Assembly (NCBI GenBank): GCA_031291725.1
Contig: JARLIM010000011.1
Coordinates: forward strand, 1 to 50,579
DNA: 50,579 bases
DNA from: Acetobacteraceae bacterium
GTDB taxonomy: Bacteria > Pseudomonadota > Alphaproteobacteria > Acetobacterales > Acetobacteraceae
Reading direction: 5' to 3'
The notes under the pieces were generated by a model. That model searched no databases. It was not told the origin of the DNA and saw only the letters and a program-made list of their open reading frames with translations. This document shows, piece by piece, positions 45,888-50,579 of this stretch; the first letter of the stretch is position 1; each line of letters starts with the position of its first letter. The translations under genes and the position numbers were made by a program.

Positions 45888-46827
45888 CCCCCGGCAGTGG
45901 CTGGGCCAGTTGCCGCTCGCCTTCGCGGTGGCGGTGGTGGCCTATGCGATCATCGATGGCGGCTACATCGTCACCGTGGTCGGCTTTGCGTTGATCTATG
46001 CAGTGTTCGTCGCTGGGCTGAACATCTTCATGGGCTATGCCGGACAGACCTCGTTCGGCCAGAACGCCTTTGCCGCCATTGGGGGCTATGCCTCGGCGGT
46101 GCTGACGGCGACCTATGGCTGGCCGCCGCTGGCCGGGATTGTGGCGGGCATGGCGGGTGCGGTGGTCTGCGCGCTGCTGATCGGCATGCCGACCTTGCGG
46201 CTGAAGGGCCATTATCTGGCGATGGGCACGTTGGCGATCGGCTTGATCGTCTATGAGATCGCGGTGGAATGGCAATCCGTCACCAATGGCTACATGGGCA
46301 TTTCCGGCATTCCGCCGCTGGGCATTGGCAGTTGGGAGCTGGAATCGGATCGCGCGCAGCTGATCTTTCTGGCCATCGTCACCGCTCTCAGCCTGTGGGC
46401 GACATGGCGGCTGCGGCAATCGCGCTTTGGCCGGGCGCTGGTGGCGCTGTCTGGCAGTGAGGATGCGGCACGGGCGTTGGGGATCAATGTGGGCCGGACG
46501 AAGCTGATCGCCTTTGTGATCTCCGCCATGTTCGCCTCCCTCGCCGGGTCGCTGCTGGTGCATATCGTCGGCTTCATCAGCCCCGAGATGATCGGGATGA
46601 ACATGGTGATCCTGGCCTTCACCATGCTCTATGTCGGCGGCATCGGCACCACCACCGGCCCGCTGATCGGCGCCGTTGTGATCGGGCTGCTGCCGGAGGT
46701 GTTCCGTGGGCTGAAGGATTACCAGGACCTCGTCTACGGCACCGCGTTGATCCTGATCCTGATCTACGCGCCGGGCGGCATCGCCTCGCTGGGACGATTG
46801 GCGCCCAAGCGGAGGGCGGCACGATGA
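45856..46827 (+). CDS. livM: Liv-type ABC transporter permease (LivM-like)
   Basis: The 323-residue polytopic permease has the family segment LNIFMGYAGQTSFGQNAFAA and an EAA-like RALGINVGRTKLIAFVISAM near the cytoplasmic loop. The ATG at 45856 (MATSPATI) lies inside livF with AAAGAGA upstream. It pairs with LivH to form the channel. Confidence 0.93.
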   Translation: MATSPATILRNPRQWLGQLPLAFAVAVVAYAIIDGGYIVTVVGFALIYAVFVAGLNIFMGYAGQTSFGQNAFAAIGGYASAVLTATYGWPPLAGIVAGMAGAVVCALLIGMPTLRLKGHYLAMGTLAIGLIVYEIAVEWQSVTNGYMGISGIPPLGIGSWELESDRAQLIFLAIVTALSLWATWRLRQSRFGRALVALSGSEDAARALGINVGRTKLIAFVISAMFASLAGSLLVHIVGFISPEMIGMNMVILAFTMLYVGGIGTTTGPLIGAVVIGLLPEVFRGLKDYQDLVYGTALILILIYAPGGIASLGRLAPKRRAAR

Positions 46828-47597
46828 GCATTCTGCGCGTCGATGGGCTGACCCGTCGCTTCGGCGGATTGGTGGCCAATAACGACATCACCTTCGCCAT
46901 CCCGGCCCATGGGGTTTCGGCGGTGATCGGGCCGAATGGCGCGGGCAAGACCACGCTGTTCAACATGATCTCCGGATTCATGGAGCCCAGCGAAGGCCGC
47001 GTGACCTTCGACGGCAAGATCATCACCGGCGTGCGGCCGGAAGAGATTGCCGCGCGAGGGCTGGTGCGCACATTTCAGCTGACCCAATTGTTCCAGAACC
47101 TCAGCGTGCTGGAGAATGTGAAGGTCGGCTGCCATGTGCGCACCCGCGCCGGCGTGTTCGCCGCCCTCACCCGCCCCGCCTGGGCGCGACGCGAAGAGGC
47201 CGAGACGGATGCCAAGGCGCGTGCGCTGATCGATCTTGTTGGATTGTCTGATCAGACCGAGCAACTCGCGGGCGTGTTGCCCTATGGCCAGCAACGCCTG
47301 CTGGAAATCGCCCGTGCCATGGCCACCGAGCCGCGATTGATGCTGCTCGACGAACCGGCCGCCGGGCTGAACCATGACGAGACGGCGCAACTCGGCACGC
47401 TCATCCGCCGCATCGCCGCTGGCGGCACCACGGTGCTGTTGATCGAGCACGACATGCGGCTGGTGATGAAGACCGCCGATCACATCGTGGTGCTGAATTT
47501 CGGCCGCAAGATCGCCGAGGGCACGCCCGCACAGATTCAGGAGAATGAAGACGTGGTGGAAGCCTATCTGGGCGGCGTGGAGATGCTCGATGCTTGA
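46824..47597 (+). CDS. livG: Liv-type ABC transporter ATP-binding protein (LivG-like)
   Basis: The 257-residue ATPase has Walker A GPNGAGKTT, the LivG-typical ARGLVRTFQLTQLFQNLSVL, a divergent signature region LPYGQQRLLEIARAMA and Walker B LMLLDEPAAGLNHDE. The ATG overlaps the livM stop by 4 bases. Confidence 0.93.
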   Translation: MSILRVDGLTRRFGGLVANNDITFAIPAHGVSAVIGPNGAGKTTLFNMISGFMEPSEGRVTFDGKIITGVRPEEIAARGLVRTFQLTQLFQNLSVLENVKVGCHVRTRAGVFAALTRPAWARREEAETDAKARALIDLVGLSDQTEQLAGVLPYGQQRLLEIARAMATEPRLMLLDEPAAGLNHDETAQLGTLIRRIAAGGTTVLLIEHDMRLVMKTADHIVVLNFGRKIAEGTPAQIQENEDVVEAYLGGVEMLDA

Positions 47598-48465
47598 TCC
47601 GGTTTTTCTGGCACAGACCATTCTCAATGGCCTGTCCGTCGGCTGCATCTATGGGCTGATCGGCATCGGCTTTTGTGTCATCTACAACGCCAGCGGCATC
47701 GTGAACTTCGCCCAGGGCGCGTTCGTGATGATGGGCGGCATGATCACCCATGTGCTGATGCAGCAGCATCTGCCGCTGATCCCTTCGGCTTTGCTGGCGA
47801 TCATCGTCGTCGCCCTTGCGGGTGTGGTGATCGAACGCATCGTGGTGCGCCCGCTCTGGGATCGCAAGGCGACGATGTTCGTGATGATCCTGGCCACCCT
47901 CGCTGCCCAGATCGTCATCGAGCGGTTGACGCTGATGCTGGTGGGCGATCAGCCCAAGAGCATTGCGGTGTTCACCGATCTGCCGCCGATCAAACTGGCC
48001 GGGGTGGCGATTGGCTATCAGACATTGTGGATCATGGGCACCTCGCTGGTGCTGATCGCAGCGTTGGGATTGTTCTTCCAGAAGACGTTGGTGGGCCGCG
48101 CGATGCGGGCCTGCGCGATCAATCGTGAGGCGGCGGCGCTGCAAGGCATTGTGGTCTCGCGCATGCTGGCGATGTCCTTCGCGTTGAGTGCCGCCCTGGG
48201 CGCGATTGCCGGCATTCTGGTCACGCCCACGCAATTCACCGCCTTCAATGTCGGCACACCCTTCGCGATCAGCGGGTTCATTGCCGCCATTGTCGGCGGA
48301 TTCGGCCGTCCGTTCGGGGCGTTTCTGGGCGGGTTGCTGCTCGGCTTGGCACAGGCGCTGGCGGTGTTCGGGCTCGGTTCCGGGCTGAAGAACATGGCCG
48401 CTTTGTCGGTGCTGTTGATTTTCCTCTTCCTCCGCCCGTCCGGGATTCTCGGCTCGGCCAAATAA
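47590..48465 (+). CDS. livH: Liv-type ABC transporter permease (LivH-like)
   Basis: The 291-residue permease has the hallmark GLSVGCIYGLIGIGFCVIYN, then ASGIVNFAQGAFVMMGG, and an EAA-like RACAINREAAALQGI. The ATG at 47590 overlaps livG by 8 bases. The operon order binding protein-F-M-G-H differs from the E. coli K-H-M-G-F order. Confidence 0.93.
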   Translation: MLDPVFLAQTILNGLSVGCIYGLIGIGFCVIYNASGIVNFAQGAFVMMGGMITHVLMQQHLPLIPSALLAIIVVALAGVVIERIVVRPLWDRKATMFVMILATLAAQIVIERLTLMLVGDQPKSIAVFTDLPPIKLAGVAIGYQTLWIMGTSLVLIAALGLFFQKTLVGRAMRACAINREAAALQGIVVSRMLAMSFALSAALGAIAGILVTPTQFTAFNVGTPFAISGFIAAIVGGFGRPFGAFLGGLLLGLAQALAVFGLGSGLKNMAALSVLLIFLFLRPSGILGSAK

Positions 48466-48481
48466 ACCCAGGGAGCGTTTC

Positions 48482-49339
48482 ATGACCCTCGCCCATCGCC
48501 GCGCCACCCATGCGCGCCATTATTGCGAAGACCCGCAACAGATCGACGCCGACGGCACGCGCCATTGGATCACCCGCGCGGCCAATTTCGTCGCTGTTGT
48601 CACCGAAGCCGCCAAGGGTGCGGTGTTGGCGCGGATGGCACAGCCGGACGAATACATGGCCTTCGTCGTCACCGGATCGGCCAGCATCGCCGCCGGGGGC
48701 GCGCAGGGCGTGGCGGGCGCTGAGAGCCTGAGCATGGTGCCGCCGGGGGACAGCACGATCACCATGACCGAGGCCGGGCAGATTGTGCGGGTGTTCTCCA
48801 ACAAGGCGAGCGACCTGACGGCGGCGGCCGCCAATGCGGCGATCTATGCCGACGGGGCTGCCGAGATCGCGCCGATCACGCCCTGGCCGGACCCGGTGGG
48901 CGGCGTCAAGCTGCGCACCTACGCCCTGGCCGATGTGACCAGCCCGGATCCGAGCCCGCTCAAGATGCGGATTTTCCGCTCGACCAATCTGATGATCAAC
49001 ATCTTCGAGCCCTGGACCAAGCGCCGCGACCCGAAGAAGCTCAGCCCGCATTGGCATGACGATTTCGAGCAGATGTCGCTCGGGCTGAAGGGCGCGTTCA
49101 CCCATCATCTGCGCTACCCCTGGGGGCCGGACATGACGACATGGGTGGAGGACGAGCACGCCGTCTACACCGCCAGCCCCTCGATTCTCGTCATTCCGGC
49201 GGGCGCGGTGCACACCACGCAGGACACCGGCGAGGGGGTGACGTGGCTGGTGGATATCTTCGGCCCGCCGCGCATGGATTTCTCGCAGCGCGCGGGCTTC
49301 GTGCTGAACGCGGCCGATTATCCGATGCCTGCCGCCTGA
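48482..49339 (+). CDS. Bicupin protein of unknown function
   Basis: The 285-residue product has a C-terminal cupin with metal ligands H190, H192 and E196 in SPHWHDDFEQMSLGLKG and H244 in IPAGAVHTT, i.e. both cupin motifs complete. The N-terminal half (about 25-115) looks like a second, degenerate cupin (VVTGSASIAAGG, MVPPGD) without the His ligands. Cupins of this sort are metal-dependent isomerases, hydrolases or dioxygenases. It follows livH by 16 bases in the transporter operon. I do not recognise a named family. Confidence 0.8.
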   Translation: MTLAHRRATHARHYCEDPQQIDADGTRHWITRAANFVAVVTEAAKGAVLARMAQPDEYMAFVVTGSASIAAGGAQGVAGAESLSMVPPGDSTITMTEAGQIVRVFSNKASDLTAAAANAAIYADGAAEIAPITPWPDPVGGVKLRTYALADVTSPDPSPLKMRIFRSTNLMINIFEPWTKRRDPKKLSPHWHDDFEQMSLGLKGAFTHHLRYPWGPDMTTWVEDEHAVYTASPSILVIPAGAVHTTQDTGEGVTWLVDIFGPPRMDFSQRAGFVLNAADYPMPAA

Positions 49340-49352
49340 GAGGATGACAATC

Positions 49353-50294
49353 ATGACCACCGAGACAGACACCGCCCTTGAAGCCCGCGTGGACGCCATT
49401 CTTGTCGGCGCCATCGATCCGCATGTGCATTCCGGCCCGTCGATTGCCGTGCGCGGCGTGGATCATCTGGAATTGGCGCAGCAAATGTCGGAAGCAGGCT
49501 TTGCGGCGGTGATCACCAAGGATCACGATTATAGCGGCGTGATGACCGCCGCCCTGATCGGCGCGCATTACCCCGATCTGCGCACCAAGGTCTATTCCAG
49601 CATCGTGCTCAACAACGTCATTGGCGGCTTCAACCCGTATGCGGTGGAGCACACGGCGGCGATGGGCGGCAAGATCGTGTTCATGCCGACGCTGGCGGCT
49701 GAAAACCACCTGCGCTGGGAAAAGACATCGGGCTGGGTCCACCCGGCATCGACGTCCAAAATCCGTCCGGCACGCGGCATTCCGGTGCTGGATTCCAGCG
49801 GCGCGGTGCTCGATGAGGTCAAGGAGGTGCTCGACATCATCGCCCGCAACGACCTCGCTTTGGCCAGCGGCCATCTGCACATCTCCGAAAGCTGGAAAGT
49901 GTTCGAGGAAGCCAAGCGCCGTGGCGTGAAGCGGATGGTGCTGACGCATCCCGAGGAGATTGTGCAGGCGAGCCTGAACGATGTGCGCGGGTTTGCCGCC
50001 ATGGGCGCGTTTGTGGAGCACTCGCTGTGCATGTTCCTGGAAGGCTCGAAGTTCAAAGTCTGCTCGGAAGAGGATCTGGGCCGCCACATTGAGGCAGCCG
50101 GTGTCGAGCAGACCATCATGTGCTCCGACCTGGGCCAGACCGGCGTGTTCAGCCCGCTGGAAGGCTTCCGCCGCGGCGTGAAACTGTGCCTCAAGCTGGG
50201 CTATACCGATGCCCAGTGCCACGCGATGGTCTCCACCAACGCCGCCCGCGCCTTCGGGCTGGAAGCGGATGTGGCGCGGGTGAAGGCGGGGTGA
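49353..50294 (+). CDS. Metal-dependent amidohydrolase-like protein (DUF6282-like)
   Basis: The 313-residue TIM-barrel hydrolase-like protein has metal-ligand candidates H24 and H26 (DPHVHSGPS), H174/H176 (SGHLH), H199 (LTHPEE) and D259 (MCSDLGQ), the order seen in the amidohydrolase superfamily. It probably hydrolyses an amide, lactone or related bond. The name DUF6282 is from memory and should be checked. The ATG at 49353 is placed 8 bases after GAGAGGA; an upstream ATG at 49344 is too close. It is the last gene of the transporter operon. Confidence 0.8.
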   Translation: MTTETDTALEARVDAILVGAIDPHVHSGPSIAVRGVDHLELAQQMSEAGFAAVITKDHDYSGVMTAALIGAHYPDLRTKVYSSIVLNNVIGGFNPYAVEHTAAMGGKIVFMPTLAAENHLRWEKTSGWVHPASTSKIRPARGIPVLDSSGAVLDEVKEVLDIIARNDLALASGHLHISESWKVFEEAKRRGVKRMVLTHPEEIVQASLNDVRGFAAMGAFVEHSLCMFLEGSKFKVCSEEDLGRHIEAAGVEQTIMCSDLGQTGVFSPLEGFRRGVKLCLKLGYTDAQCHAMVSTNAARAFGLEADVARVKAG

Positions 50295-50324
50295 GAGCCG
50301 GGGTGTGAAGGGCGGCCATCCATC

Positions 50325-50414
50325 GCGGGGCCTGGCTGCATCGCGATGGATGGCTGCGCTGCGCGCGCCATGACGGGAGATGTGGGTTTAGCCCTGACCA
50401 TCCCCTACCCACCC
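50325..50414 (+). repeat. 90-base direct repeat, copy 1
   Basis: This copy is identical by eye to 50487-50576. CCATCCATCGCG (50316-50327) and CGCGATGGATGG (50342-50353) form a perfect 12-base hairpin at its left edge, shortly after the stop of the hydrolase gene, where it may stop transcription. Confidence 0.85.
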
Positions 50415-50443
50415 TCACCCCAACCCCAACCCAATCCCCACCC
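50402..50443 (-). other. C-rich tract with G-quadruplex potential on the minus strand
   Basis: Eight runs of three or four C occur in 42 bases (at 50402, 50408, 50412, 50418, 50424, 50430, 50436 and 50441), each separated by one to four bases. The complementary strand therefore meets the G3+N1-7 quadruplex pattern twice over. It lies mostly between the two direct repeats. Confidence 0.6.
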
Positions 50444-50486
50444 TCACACCAAACCGTCATTGTGGCACGCAGTGCCGCAATCCAGC

Positions 50487-50576
50487 GCGGGGCCTGGCTG
50501 CATCGCGATGGATGGCTGCGCTGCGCGCGCCATGACGGGAGATGTGGGTTTAGCCCTGACCATCCCCTACCCACCC
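50487..50576 (+). repeat. 90-base direct repeat, copy 2
   Basis: This second copy is offset by exactly 162 bases from the first. Just before it, CCGTCATTGTGGCACGCAGTGCCGCAATCCAG-like DNA (50454-50485) recalls the ends of the palindromic repeat at 10871. The window ends 3 bases later, so further copies could follow. Confidence 0.85.
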
Positions 50577-50579
50577 CAA

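Overview
The window is high-GC DNA with AT-rich patches confined to intergenic regions, packed with start/stop-overlapping genes. Gene content (tetrahydrofolate-linked sarcosine-oxidase-type genes, a complete Tad/Flp pilus locus of the Caulobacter cpa type, CtrA-era alphaproteobacterial style housekeeping genes such as an 894-residue ValRS) points to an alphaproteobacterium, probably Rhodospirillales/Acetobacteraceae. That placement is inference; no rRNA or tRNA is present to fix it.

Layout. (1) 1-394: left edge, the first 25 codons of a tyrosine-type integrase reading off the window plus a repeat-rich attachment region abutting the 3' end of guaA; this looks like the end of an integrated genomic island. 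(2) 395-10266: housekeeping block, mostly minus strand: guaA, a small coiled-coil membrane protein, an acetyltransferase, an RsmB-type rRNA methyltransferase, a haloacid-dehalogenase-like hydrolase, guaB, purU, valS. (3) 10267-10974: a small antitoxin-like gene, a possible decayed toxin and a palindromic repeat element. (4) 10975-23310, all minus strand: a catabolic block, read in transcription order soxB-soxD-soxA-soxG-MmgE/PrpD, then a polar amino acid ABC importer (binding protein, two permeases, ATPase), then an aldehyde dehydrogenase of the 2-oxoglutarate-semialdehyde type and a DHDPS-family lyase. A divergent MurR/RpiR regulator (23410) with a perfect inverted repeat in the shared promoter probably controls it. 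The block suggests uptake and oxidative N-demethylation of an N-methylated amino acid with carbon flow to 2-oxoglutarate; the substrate is unknown. (5) 24252-28048: a membrane sensor histidine kinase and an HD-GYP response regulator, followed by an SDR dehydrogenase (28406-29155) set among palindromes. (6) 29687-41163, plus strand: a complete flp-cpaABCDEF-tadBCDG-tadE-tadE pilus locus, each gene from cpaA on overlapping or touching the next. It is unusual in a very short CpaD, a large beta-helix-like TadG, and interlocking hairpins between the pilin gene and the rest. (7) 41172-50294: a second catabolic locus around an IclR regulator: a 2-keto-4-pentenoate-hydratase-like enzyme and a second DHDPS-family enzyme on the minus strand, and divergently a Liv-type ABC importer, a bicupin and a metal-dependent hydrolase of unknown function. 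I cannot match this gene set to a pathway I know, so it is the best candidate for undescribed chemistry. (8) 50295-50579: two identical 90-base direct repeats around a C-rich tract whose other strand has G-quadruplex potential.

No rRNA, tRNA, CRISPR array or complete insertion sequence was recognised.
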